Positions 42,052 through 49,229 are shown, counted from the first letter of the stretch. The stretch: 64,000 nucleotides of DNA from Nonomuraea pusilla (GCF_900109355.1 NZ_FOBF01000015.1:1-64000), one strand, 5' to 3'. Notes: generated by a model not told the origin, from the letters alone. Translations and numbers: made by a program.

Positions 42052-42356
42052 GCGGCATGGGGGAGCGCAGAACCTGGGCGGATAAGAAGGCCGAGATCAT
42101 GAGCCGCCCTGGTGCCGGAGCAGCATACGAGGCGGCCCGGATCCGGTTCGAGCTGGGCGAGGCGGTGCGGCTGCGGCGTGAGCAACTCGGGCTGACCCAG
42201 GCCGAACTGGCCGAACGCACCGGGCTGAAGCAGCCGGCGGTGGCGAGATTCGAAGCGGGGGGGACGATGCCCACCATCCCGATGCTGGAGCGGTTGGCGG
42301 AAGCCCTGGAGATGCGGCTGACCGTCCAGTTCCAGCCTCTGCGGGAGGCGAGCTGA
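42048..42356 (+). CDS. XRE-family antitoxin (HigA type)
   Basis: A 102-aa protein (GTG 42048; ATG 42057 possible). The helix-turn-helix is LRREQLGLTQAELAERTGLKQPAVARFEAGG, with TIPMLERLAEALEMRLTVQF after it. Order toxin-then-antitoxin and 4-nt overlap are those of HigBA-like modules. The toxin appears broken, so this gene may persist as an orphan antitoxin or protect against related toxins. Confidence 0.85.
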   Translation: MSGMGERRTWADKKAEIMSRPGAGAAYEAARIRFELGEAVRLRREQLGLTQAELAERTGLKQPAVARFEAGGTMPTIPMLERLAEALEMRLTVQFQPLREAS

Positions 42357-42447
42357 TCTCACCGGAGCGGTGGCCGACATCGCGCAAGGTGTCAAGGCCA
42401 CCTCAGCCCTCGTCACCCCTCCTAATGGCCCGTTAATCGCCCGGCGA

Positions 42448-42909
42448 TCACAGCGCTCCAGCATTCACGTTCCGCCCATCCAGCGTGAACCGGTAGACGA
42501 TCGACTCCCGTCGTTGGAACCCCGCGCGCTCATACAAGCGGTTTGCCGCCTCCCTAGATGGCCGCGATGTGAGGTCGACGGTGCGGACGCCTGACTTTCT
42601 CGCCAACGCGAGGGCTTCGTCAGTTAGTGCCGCCGCGATGCCTTGTCCACGAGCAGCCTCGTCCACCACAACATCCTCAAGCCGCGCACGAAGCCCGGAA
42701 GGCAGCGGAAAGATCACCAGCGTCAAGGTGCCTACGATCCGCCCTTGCAAGCGAGCCACCAGCACCGTGTTCGCTTCGAAGGTCAGCAGCCGGCCCACGG
42801 CCTCGCGATCAAGCGCTTTCGCAGTTGTCGACAACTGCGGCAACAGGTGACCGAGCGCGGCCACGACATCGTCACTCGCCTCGCGCACGATCTCAATCTC
42901 GACGCTCAC
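42448..42909 (-). CDS. GNAT-family N-acetyltransferase
   Basis: About 153 aa from GTG 42909 (VSVEIEIVREASDDVV). The acetyl-CoA site is VVVDEAARGQGIAAALTDEALALARKSG, then LTSRPSREAANRLYERAGFQRRES, the usual C-terminal signature. It sits between the antitoxin and a conserved structured repeat, inside the relic region. Substrate unknown. Confidence 0.82.
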   Translation of the reverse strand: MSVEIEIVREASDDVVAALGHLLPQLSTTAKALDREAVGRLLTFEANTVLVARLQGRIVGTLTLVIFPLPSGLRARLEDVVVDEAARGQGIAAALTDEALALARKSGVRTVDLTSRPSREAANRLYERAGFQRRESIVYRFTLDGRNVNAGAL

Positions 42910-42963
42910 GTACTCGACCTTATCGATCGACCCGCGACCCGTCTTACTCGTCGCGACGCGACA

Positions 42964-43200
42964 CACGCCGCCTGCTGATCATCCCGTCTGCCGCCGACCC
43001 GCCCGAAGGGAAAGCGGGCCAGGAGCACGGGGCCAAGGTGGAGCCCCCGCTGGAGGCACGACCTTGGCCCCGTGGCCCTGGTCTGCTCGGATTGTCCCGC
43101 GTCGACGGCGCGGGATGATCAGCTTTCCACCTCAGCCACCTACGGCCCCCCTCGCCAGGCACGGCGATCACCCCGGAGCCGGAGCGCCCCCGCCGGGGGC
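42964..43200 (+). repeat. Structured repeat, relic copy
   Basis: About 230 bp very similar to 45038-45268 in the same orientation. Outer arms CTGATCATCCCG (42975-42986) and CGGGATGATCAG (43111-43122) are exact inverse complements; inner arms 43019-43039 and 43061-43081 pair over 21 bp with two mismatches. A GCCCG/CGGGC hairpin lies between. The copy's structure is kept although the region around it is decaying. Confidence 0.85.
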
Positions 43201-43256
43201 ATCTCCTATTTACGGAACCCTGCTGATCGAGAGATCGTTGCTTCCTTCGGCAGTTG

Positions 43257-43544
43257 ATGCACAACTTCGGCAGGGGAGACCGTCCGTCTATGGCGTGGCG
43301 TCGGAACGATGAGCAGGACATCGAGCACACCGTTGCGGAGGCTCGGCAGGCTTATCAAGTGGGCCATGAGATCTTTGTGTCTCGGCTCCGAGTCAAGTCC
43401 GAAACCATGCGCGCATGGGCTGTGCCAGATGCAGTCGAGCTGATTGAAGGTGTCGAGCGGGAGGGGTGGCAACTCAGCCACATATCGGAGAACCTAATTG
43501 GAGGCGGACTCCCGCTGATGACCTGCATCTTCCGTCGTCGCTAA
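43257..43544 (+). CDS. Small hypothetical protein
   Basis: 95 aa from ATG 43257; ATG 43290 with AGGGGAGA upstream would give MAWRRNDEQDIEHTVAEARQ. It reads like a family of small actinomycete mobile-element proteins with HTVAEARQAYQVGHEIFV and a C-terminal GWQLSHISENL. No function known. It directly follows the relic structured repeat, as the pyrophosphatase-like gene follows the intact copy. Confidence 0.55.
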   Translation: MHNFGRGDRPSMAWRRNDEQDIEHTVAEARQAYQVGHEIFVSRLRVKSETMRAWAVPDAVELIEGVEREGWQLSHISENLIGGGLPLMTCIFRRR

Positions 43545-43645
43545 TCACAGAGTTCTAGCTGGTTACATGGCTTTGGCTGGCAGGGTAGCTGGCTGCCCAT
43601 AGACAGCGAGGCCGGTTTACGTCGAGCGGCCCGAGTGCGGACCCA

Positions 43646-43728
43646 GCCGTGACGGCCCTCAGGCCGCAGCGTTGGACCGCGTGGTGGCGCGCAGGGCCGC
43701 TCTTGATACCTACAAGAGCTATTCGGCA
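43646..43728 (+). repeat. Second diverged repeat, relic copy
   Basis: Pairs with 45742-45844 in the same orientation: GCCGTGAC then CAGGCCGCAGCG, and at the end CTTGATACCTA and ATTCGGCA in both. The middle differs in length. It marks another segment shared by the relic and the intact element. Confidence 0.6.
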
Positions 43729-44542
43729 ACGTGCCGGTTGGGCCTGCTGGTCTCATGCGCCTCAGCGATGAGTTCCACGAGGTCGGCCACGAGCCGGGGC
43801 TTGCGGCGATGGTCGCGTGGGAGGTCATGCTGTGCGGGCTGCCGTCGAGATCGACCACCGTCGCTCCGGCCTCCCGGGCGATGATGACCCCCGCTGCGGT
43901 GTCCCACGGGTTGTTGCTGAGCATGATGTTGGCGTCGATCTTGCCGTCCGCCACCCACGCGAGGTCGATCGCGGCTGCGCCGAACATCCGAATGCGCTGG
44001 ACGCGAGCGGCGAGTTCCTGGGTCAGGGCGAGCCGGGGCCGATTGCGCTCGTCCGCCCCCTCCCCCACTGCGTAGTCGCCGATCGCCACGATGGCACTCT
44101 GCAACTCGCGGGCATCGCTCACATGGATTTCGGATCCGTTGACGAAAGCGCCGGACTCTTCGGCCGCCGAGTAGCGGAGGTTGAGGAACGGCAGATCGAT
44201 CACTCCAAGTGTGGACGTGTCCTTGTCGAGCAGGCCCAAGGAGACGCCGCACAGCGGGATGCCGTGCAGGAAGTTGGCTGTTCCGTCCACGGGGTCCAGG
44301 GCCCACATCAGGCCGTCGCCCATACGGCTGACGCCCTCTTCTTCGCCCAGGAAGCCGATCTCAGGCGTCTCGCGGGACAGGAACTCCCGTACGGCGTCTT
44401 CTACGGTGTAATCCACCTCGGTGGCCATGTCGCGGTCGCCTTTGGCGGTGACGACGCCGGGAGCCCTGGTTCTGATGATCTCGCTGGCGACCGACACCGC
44501 CTGGTCAGCGATGGGAAGCAGCGTTCGAGCCTCGATGGTCAT
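43719..44542 (-). pseudogene. Inositol-monophosphatase-family gene with C-terminal frameshift
   Basis: ATG 44542 begins MTIEARTLLPIADQAV. The metal motifs are intact: GFLGEEEGVS, WALDPVDGTANFLHGIP and NPWDTAAGVIIAREAGA. After ATIAASPG (about 43798) the frame leaves homology; in the neighbouring frame the expected end LVADLVELIAEAHETSR continues to 43719. One missing base explains this. As read, the protein runs on with unrelated residues to 43541. All catalytic residues precede the break, so partial activity is possible. The substrate may be inositol phosphate, histidinol phosphate or similar. Confidence 0.75.
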
Positions 44543-44610
44543 ACCGGTTTGCTCCGCTCCCCTGTATCCCTGAACACCTGGTCGAAGACGGCAACAGGAC
44601 GACTGCGCTC

Positions 44611-44790
44611 GAGAAGGCCCGGCCTCTCCGGCTTTCGCTTCCATGATCTCCGCCACATCAGCACACCGCGATGGAGCGGGACCGGGCCATCGCCGACGCT
44701 CTCGGCAAGCTCGCCGAAGAGACGTTGAACAAGCAAGATCCAGACGGATCGGGCACGCAACAGGCACGGAAGATCGATAGCGAGCCCTGA
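44611..44790 (+). pseudogene. Tyrosine integrase remnant
   Basis: GFRFHDLRHIST (near 44633-44664) is the integrase box II with His and Arg; then in another frame MERDRAIADALGKLAEETL (44671-44790 to TGA) matches the last helix of such enzymes (compare ADKAITDAIDRHIG in the intact one). The piece between, holding the second His and the Tyr, is lost, and the 5' two-thirds is absent. It points the same way as the intact integrase and ends just before an att copy, so it belonged to an older element. Confidence 0.8.
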
Positions 44791-44798
44791 AATAGCAG

Positions 44799-44832
44799 AA
44801 GCCAGGGCGGGAAACCATCCCTGACCTGGCTT
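44799..44832. terminator. Hairpin between integrase remnant and left att site
   Basis: AAGCCAGG (44799-44806) pairs with CCTGGCTT (44825-44832) and is followed by TT. It holds the same place as the hairpin 54237-54274 beside the right att site, and would end transcription of a tRNA on the minus strand. Confidence 0.65.
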
Positions 44833-44839
44833 TTCGTTC

Positions 44840-44884
44840 TGAGAGCGGGTGACGGGAATCGAACCCGCGCTGTCAGCTTGGGAA
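44840..44884. repeat. Left att direct repeat (tRNA-Gly 3' part)
   Basis: 45 bp identical to 54280-54324. It contains the last 41 nt of the tRNA-Gly sequence up to the anticodon loop, without the 5' half, so it is not a working tRNA gene. It is at once the left end of the intact element and the right end of the relic. Confidence 0.92.
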
Positions 44885-44972
44885 TCGCATGGATCATGCC
44901 TCATGGAGCCGCTGACCTGGGCGTGCAGCCGGTCATGAGTGACCGTGGTTGACCCCTCGTCACCCTGGCTTG

Positions 44973-44990
44973 TTGCACGCCAATTGCACG
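44973..44990. repeat. Candidate integrase arm-type site, left
   Basis: TTGCACGCCAATTGCACG, two TTGCACG boxes 11 bp apart. The same motif, with two changes, lies at 54191-54208 on the other side of the att core. Such paired arms are expected binding sites for the integrase N-terminal domain. Confidence 0.6.
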
Positions 44991-45037
44991 ACGATCAGCT
45001 GGCGACCTGGTCTTTCCTGCGCGCCGCGCACACCTCC

Positions 45038-45268
45038 CGTCCTGATCATCCCGTCTGCCGTCGGCCCGCCCGAAGGGGAAGCGGGCCAGGGCCACGGGGT
45101 CAAGGTGGAGCGCCCCACTGGACGAACGACCTTGGCCCCGTGGCCCTGGTCTGCTCGGCTTGTCCCGGGTCGACGGCGGGCGGGATGATCAGGCTTCCAC
45201 CTCAGCCCTCTACGGTTTCCCGGTCCGCGCGACGATCATCCCGGAGCCGGAGCGCCCCTGCCGGAGGC
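45038..45268 (+). repeat. Nested palindromic region, candidate origin or structured RNA
   Basis: Outer arms CTGATCATCCCG (45042-45053) and CGGGATGATCAG (45181-45192) are perfect inverse complements. Inside are a hairpin GGCCCGC/GCGGGCC (45063-45087) and a 21-bp stem with arms 45086-45106 and 45129-45149, one mismatch only. A diverged copy lies at 42964-43200. It has no coding frame of merit. Single-strand origins of rolling-circle replicons have this look; a regulatory RNA is the alternative. Confidence 0.75.
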
Positions 45269-45280
45269 TATGGTCTGCTC

Positions 45281-45646
45281 ATGCCGGACTTTGAAGCATG
45301 GGCGCGGCTTTCCTTGTGGGAGCAAGCGGATTCCCTCGTGGGTGACGCCGAGATTGTGATTGATCGTCCTGCGGGCACGCCGCATCCCAAGGTGTCGAGC
45401 TTCATCTACCCGCTGGATTATGGCTTCTTGGCGGGGACTCAAGGCGGGGACGGTGAGGGCATCGATGTGTGGGTCGGCTCGTCTCCGGTGCGGACCGTGT
45501 CGGCGGTGGCCTGCACGGTGGATCTACTCAAGCGGAACGCAGAGGTCAAGTTTTTGTGGTGCTGCTCGTCGGATGAGATCGCGCTGGTGGAAGGTTTCTA
45601 CGCCCCTCAGCCTCAAGCGGCTGTGGTGATCCACCGGCCGAGATGA
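45281..45646 (+). CDS. Small inorganic-pyrophosphatase-like protein
   Basis: 121 aa from ATG 45281. It shows a reduced soluble-pyrophosphatase core: IVIDRPAGTPHPKVSSFIYPLDYGFLAGT then GGDGEGIDVWVGS, comparable to the D-x-D-P-x-D metal site, and later LKRNAEVKFLWCCSSDEIALVEGFY. At 121 residues it is shorter than true family I enzymes (about 165), so activity is uncertain. It is cargo of the element; a broken relative is at 16456. Confidence 0.75.
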   Translation: MPDFEAWARLSLWEQADSLVGDAEIVIDRPAGTPHPKVSSFIYPLDYGFLAGTQGGDGEGIDVWVGSSPVRTVSAVACTVDLLKRNAEVKFLWCCSSDEIALVEGFYAPQPQAAVVIHRPR

Positions 45647-45741
45647 GCATGACCGCGGCTCTGGCGGCGGCGTGACGGTGGTCGGCGCGGTGGCTCAGTA
45701 CGGCGCGGGGCGGCTACGGCGATGCCCCGCGCGGCGCCCGC

Positions 45742-45844
45742 GCCGTGACCGGCCCCCAGGCCGCAGCGCGGCGTGGGGACGCCGGCGCGGGGCGTACGGC
45801 GGCGCGGCGCGCCGCCGCTTGATACCTATGAGAACAATTCGGCA
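45742..45844 (+). repeat. Second diverged repeat, element copy
   Basis: Counterpart of 43646-43728, ending in CTTGATACCTATGAG and ATTCGGCA. No gene is supported in 45647-45888; it is very GC-rich with many GCGCC blocks. Confidence 0.6.
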
Positions 45845-45861
45845 GTGCTCGCCATACGACA

Positions 45862-45889
45862 AAGGCACCTCTCCCGCGAGAGGTGCCTT
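45862..45889 (-). terminator. Terminator of the minus-strand regulator operon
   Basis: AAGGCACCTCTC (45862-45873) and GAGAGGTGCCTT (45878-45889), 12 bp perfect with a 4-nt loop and a short T-run on the minus strand. It touches the stop codon of the zinc-ribbon gene. Confidence 0.85.
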
Positions 45890-46068
45890 CAGTCTTCCGT
45901 CTGGGCGTCTGTGATCTCCGGTGATGCGGGCGGGTCAAGCGGTGCGCCGCAGTTCCAGCAGGTCAAGGCCTGCTTGGTGGCGAACTGTTGACCGCAGTTC
46001 GGGCATCCTCCGGGCCGGAGCGGGATGGGCTCGCCGAACTCGTCAACCAGGTAGGGGTCTGAGGCCAC
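45889..46068 (-). CDS. 59-aa zinc-ribbon protein
   Basis: GTG 46068 to TGA 45889: VASDPYLVDEFGEPIPLRPG then CPNCGQQFATKQALTCWNCG, two CxxC knuckles that should bind one zinc. It starts 16 nt after the GntR/UTRA gene and shares its terminator, so the two are one operon. Small zinc ribbons often serve as accessory DNA- or protein-binding factors; the role here is unknown. Confidence 0.75.
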   Translation of the reverse strand: MASDPYLVDEFGEPIPLRPGGCPNCGQQFATKQALTCWNCGAPLDPPASPEITDAQTED

Positions 46069-46083
46069 ACAAGCATCGTGGCT

Positions 46084-46890
46084 TCACCGGGGCCGGTCCA
46101 TCAAGTACTTGAACTCGTAGCGGTCGGTCGGGAAGACGATGTCGGCCGCTTCGACCGGGACGAGGTTGTCGGTGCCGTCCTGGATGGCTCGGACGGTCTG
46201 GTGCACCTCCAGGACGTGCACACCGTCCGGGATGGTCAGGGTCTCGGTCTCCTCCGGTGTGGGAGGGCGGACGATCAGGTGTTCCTCTACCTGCTCGATC
46301 GTCCAGCCGATGGCCGCGAAACGGGCGTTCAGGCCGCTGTCGGCGTATTCGCCCTGGTGAGGGTGCTCGATCGGCGTGCCTCCGGTGATCGAGAGCGGTT
46401 CCCACGACGTGGAGATGCTCATCGGCCGTCCCTCGGCGAAGACGCGGTACCGCGTCGTCATCACCTGATCTCCGGCGGCGATCTCCAGGCGCTGGGCGAC
46501 CGCCTCGCTGGCTGCCGCCAGCTCCGTCTGGTGGAGGGCGTCCGGCCTCAGGCCCGCCCGTTCGGCTTCCTGGACGTACGTGCGCTCCTTGCCCTCGAAG
46601 TAGCGATGCGGGGCGCTTCTCACCATCTTGCGGCTGGGCGCGACGAAGGTGCCCTTCCCGGCGATGCCGTAGACCAGGCCCTCACTCCGCAGGAGGTTCA
46701 GGGCGCTCTTGGCGGTGATCATGCTGACGCCGTACTGCTCGCAGATCGCGGCGGCGCTCGGTACCGGCTGGTCGGGAGCGAGCGCGCCGTCCTTGATCTG
46801 CTCTCTGATCTCACCGGCGATGCGTATGTATGCGGGCCTCTTCTGGCCTCCGGTCTCGCCGCTACCGCGCTTCACGTCGTCCTCCCCCAA
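46084..46890 (-). CDS. GntR-family regulator with UTRA domain (element-encoded)
   Basis: A 268-aa HutC/GntR regulator. Winged helix: YIRIAGEIREQIKDGALAPDQPVPSAAAICEQYGVSMITAKSALNLLRSEG; UTRA ligand domain from about residue 100 (YVQEAERAGLRP, MTTRYRVFAEGRPMSISTSWEP). It is divergent from a set of small element genes with a compact palindromic control region between. It probably holds those genes, and itself, off until induction. Confidence 0.88.
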   Translation of the reverse strand: MGEDDVKRGSGETGGQKRPAYIRIAGEIREQIKDGALAPDQPVPSAAAICEQYGVSMITAKSALNLLRSEGLVYGIAGKGTFVAPSRKMVRSAPHRYFEGKERTYVQEAERAGLRPDALHQTELAAASEAVAQRLEIAAGDQVMTTRYRVFAEGRPMSISTSWEPLSITGGTPIEHPHQGEYADSGLNARFAAIGWTIEQVEEHLIVRPPTPEETETLTIPDGVHVLEVHQTVRAIQDGTDNLVPVEAADIVFPTDRYEFKYLMDRPR

Positions 46891-46899
46891 CTTCGATGC

Positions 46900-46945
46900 T
46901 GGTATGGATTGACATACCAGGTCTGAATCAACAGACTAGGTATGT
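46900..46945. promoter_or_regulatory. Operator cluster and promoter between GntR and small-protein genes
   Basis: Three GGTATG/CATACC half-sites: TGGTATG (46900-46906) with CATACCA (46913-46919), perfect; and ACATACCAGGTCTG (46912-46925) with CAGACTAGGTATGT (46932-46945), 12 of 14 paired. TTGACA at 46909-46914 with CAGACT 17 bp later is a plausible rightward promoter that these sites would cover. Confidence 0.7.
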
Positions 46946-46996
46946 GATTTCATTTCAGGTTAGCAGGGGACGGCGAGTTGGAAAGGGCGAGCTTCG

Positions 46997-47173
46997 GTGA
47001 CCAAGGAACAGTGCCTCTCGTGCGAGGGTCGGGGTTGGAAGTACGTGAGCCTGCGGCGCGGCCTGATCGTCGGCCCCGAGGGGACGTTCGCTGTTCTTGT
47101 CCGAGTGCGCGACGACTGCTCGATGTGCCAGGGAAAGCCCCCAGCTTCTGAGCGCCTACGGCCGACGGCGTGA
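46997..47173 (+). CDS. 58-aa DnaJ-like zinc-finger protein
   Basis: GTG 46997: MTKEQCLSCEGRGWKYVSLRRG ... VRDDCSMCQGKPP. The CxxCxGxG and CxxCxG knuckles are those of DnaJ-type zinc fingers; similar tiny proteins occur in AICEs. First of three overlapping genes (GTGA with the next). Confidence 0.7.
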   Translation: MTKEQCLSCEGRGWKYVSLRRGLIVGPEGTFAVLVRVRDDCSMCQGKPPASERLRPTA

Positions 47174-47514
47174 ACGGGATGGCCGGCCAGCAGCCACCGT
47201 CTGTTCAGCCCGTCTCGCCGGTGCGGGCCGCCGAGTCGCTGCGGGTCGAACTGGAACGACACGGCATAGTCGCCGACGTTCACGACGGGTACGGCCTCGC
47301 CGTGGTCTCGATCTGGACCGGCCTTACCGTCTGGTCTGACGGCTTGGTGTTCTGGTGGCGCACCGGGAGTTGGGACGCTCGACGCAGACGGCCCGTCTAC
47401 GCCTACCACGATGTGAGAGACCTGGAGCGGACCGCTCGCCGCGTGGCATTCCGCTTCACCCAGCTCAGAAAGGAGGGTCCGCCCTCCGGGCTGATCGGCA
47501 AGCACGCGTCATGA
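47170..47514 (+). CDS. Hypothetical element protein
   Basis: 114 aa from GTG 47170 overlapping the previous stop (ATG 47179 possible). It reads ESLRVELERHGIVADVHDGYGLAVVSIWTGLTVWSDGLVFWWRTG, an alternation of short strands and a helix, found in many actinomycete element hypotheticals. Function unknown. Its stop overlaps the next start (ATGA). Confidence 0.65.
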   Translation: MNGMAGQQPPSVQPVSPVRAAESLRVELERHGIVADVHDGYGLAVVSIWTGLTVWSDGLVFWWRTGSWDARRRRPVYAYHDVRDLERTARRVAFRFTQLRKEGPPSGLIGKHAS

Positions 47515-47798
47515 TCCCCAATGTCGGGTGTCTGAGCCCGCATGTGGCGAGAGCCCGAGACGACTGCCTGCGCTTGGAGTGGCATCCCCCTTATCCGGTG
47601 TTGCAGCGGGCGCGTCCAGTGGTCTGGACGTGTCACTGCCGGGCGACGGTCTATGAACTCCTCCTGAGCGCCGGGCGGGGATTCATCAGGCGGACCGTCC
47701 AGCGCGAGCAGGGCAACGAGGTCCATGAGACTCCCTGCTGGCATCACCGTCAGGCTTGGGCGATGTGGATGGCTCTGCTGTCCGGCGAAGCCCGATAA
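47511..47798 (+). CDS. Hypothetical element protein
   Basis: 95 aa, ATG 47511. It carries CHCRATVYELLLSAGRGFIRRT and a late CWHHRQAWAMWMALL; the Cys/His spacing could bind a metal. Third gene of the small-protein operon; a hairpin follows. Function unknown. Confidence 0.65.
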   Translation: MIPNVGCLSPHVARARDDCLRLEWHPPYPVLQRARPVVWTCHCRATVYELLLSAGRGFIRRTVQREQGNEVHETPCWHHRQAWAMWMALLSGEAR

Positions 47799-47818
47799 GC
47801 GTGCGGCGGCGCGGTGAA

Positions 47819-47847
47819 CTCGGCTCAGGGGACTGGAAGGAGCCGAG
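47819..47847 (+). terminator. Hairpin after the small-protein operon
   Basis: CTCGGCTC (47819-47826) pairs with GAGCCGAG (47840-47847), 8 bp, followed by a G-run. Confidence 0.5.
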
Positions 47848-47949
47848 GGGGTGCCCGCGTCGCCGCACTTCACCACCCAGAAAGATCAGCTAGGCAAGCA
47901 GGGCAAGCAGCTCTATGCTGACGATAAGTCGAGTAGTTGGGTTGTTGTC

Positions 47950-48687
47950 ATGTCTGTATCCCACGAGGAATACGCCCCTCCGAAGTACGCCCAGATCGTC
48001 AAGGCCATCCGGCAGCGGATCGCAGACGGCACGTACCCTCCTGGCTCGCAGCTTCCCTCCGAGACCCAGCTCATCCGCGAGTTCGCGGTGAGTCGTCCCA
48101 CCGTCGTGCGGGCGCTTCAGGTCTTGCAGCTTCGCGGGGTCATCGATCGGGAGCACGGGAAGGGCAGCTTCGTCAAGGCGACCCCTCCAGCAGCCGAGGA
48201 AGATCTCTCTCGGCCTAGTCGTGCCATCCTCGATCGCGTCGAGGCCAACGAAGGCGGGAGTGTGCTCCGCGCTGGGTCGCATCCCGCCCCTGCACACGTA
48301 GCGGCCGCCTTCTCCGTTCCCCAAGGATCGCCCGTCATGATGCGCCGCGTCCTCATGAGCGACGCAGGCGAACCGTGCGAGCTGGTCACCTTCTGGTGCC
48401 CGATCGAACTCGCGCAGGGAACAGACCTGGCCAGCGAACTGCCGTTGACGGTGAGCTTCCGCCAGCACGCCCAGGCGGTCAAAGGGCTTCGACTCGACCA
48501 TGTCACGGAACGACTGGCCGCTCGCCACCCGACGGCCGACGAGGTCAAGGTTCTCGGACTGAGCAAGACGGCTGCCGTGCTCGCCGTGGTCGCCCGCGTC
48601 TACGACGCTTCCGGCCGGCCTGTCCTCGTCCTCGACGTGACGCTTCCCGGCGCCCTTCACGAGCTGGAAGACACCTACTCTCTCTGA
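47950..48687 (+). CDS. GntR/UTRA regulator, KorSA-like
   Basis: 245 aa from ATG 47950 (the frame is open to 47851 but homology starts here). Winged helix: YAQIVKAIRQRIADGTYPPGSQLPSETQLIREFAVSRPTVVRALQVLQLRGV; UTRA domain after residue 90. In pSAM2 the GntR protein KorSA represses pra and so keeps the element quiet; this gene stands right before the Pra-like gene and its palindromic promoter, supporting the same role. Confidence 0.85.
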   Translation: MSVSHEEYAPPKYAQIVKAIRQRIADGTYPPGSQLPSETQLIREFAVSRPTVVRALQVLQLRGVIDREHGKGSFVKATPPAAEEDLSRPSRAILDRVEANEGGSVLRAGSHPAPAHVAAAFSVPQGSPVMMRRVLMSDAGEPCELVTFWCPIELAQGTDLASELPLTVSFRQHAQAVKGLRLDHVTERLAARHPTADEVKVLGLSKTAAVLAVVARVYDASGRPVLVLDVTLPGALHELEDTYSL

Positions 48688-48716
48688 TGTGACGTAGGTC
48701 ACACGACACGACGGGA

Positions 48717-48771
48717 ACTCGTCTTGTCGAGCTTCCGTTCCTCAAGTAACTTCACACTCGACAGTACGAGT
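48717..48771 (+). promoter_or_regulatory. Promoter of the Pra-like gene with two operators
   Basis: ACTCG-N6-CGAGC (48717-48732) and ACTCG-N6-CGAGT (48756-48771) flank a promoter TTGTCG (48725-48730) and TAACTT (48747-48752), 16 bp apart. The first site covers the -35, the second lies past the -10. A lone CGAGT half-site is at 47930-47934 before the regulator gene. Confidence 0.7.
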
Positions 48772-48806
48772 TAACGAGCTACCGACAACACGACAGGAGC
48801 AAGGCA

Positions 48807-49229
48807 ATGGCCATCCAGGGACCCATCCCCATCACCTTCGACCAGGTCTTCCCGCACGGCTGCTACATCGTGGGCGAGGTCGAACAGGTCAAGGACTTCG
48901 ACGCCTCGACGAACGGCCGCACGGTCTACGCCAAGGACAAGACCACCGGCGAACTCATCTGGCAGGTCGCCGTCATGGACGCCGACCCGGCGCTCAAGGC
49001 GGGACAGAAGACCGTGGCGGTGAAGATCCTCGCGCCGGTTCAGCCGGTGCCTCCGCCGTCGCTGCCGGGACTGCCGTTCACACCAGTCGAGTTCGACGGC
49101 ATGAGCGTCACGCCCTACGTCTCTCAGGCGGGCCGTCTCGCCTGGTCGATCCGGGCCACGGCGATGCGGGCTCCTCGTTCCATGGCGACGCCCGCCAAGG
49201 CCGCGACGGGCAAGGAGGTGGCGGCGTGA
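48807..49229 (+). CDS. pra: Pra-like activator of replication, integration and excision
   Basis: 140 aa, with GACAGGAG upstream. It opens MAIQGPIPITFDQVFPHGCYIVGEVEQVKDFDAST and has KDKTTGELIWQVAVMDADP and PSLPGLPFTPVEFDGMSVTPYV, as in proteins named plasmid replication, integration and excision activator in actinomycete elements. In pSAM2, Pra turns on rep, xis and int. It heads the operon toward traSA-repSA-xis-int. Confidence 0.82.
   Translation: MAIQGPIPITFDQVFPHGCYIVGEVEQVKDFDASTNGRTVYAKDKTTGELIWQVAVMDADPALKAGQKTVAVKILAPVQPVPPPSLPGLPFTPVEFDGMSVTPYVSQAGRLAWSIRATAMRAPRSMATPAKAATGKEVAA

Noticed and set aside
43817..44728. A 303-aa plus-strand protein ending in an integrase motif
   Set aside because: Most of it is the complement of the inositol-monophosphatase gene; only the last part is an integrase remnant.
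44844..44884. A second tRNA-Gly gene
   Set aside because: Only the 3' part up to the anticodon loop is present; the 5' half is missing, so it is an att copy and not a tRNA gene.
46078..46926. A 282-aa plus-strand protein
   Set aside because: It is the complement of the GntR/UTRA gene and has no recognisable domain.
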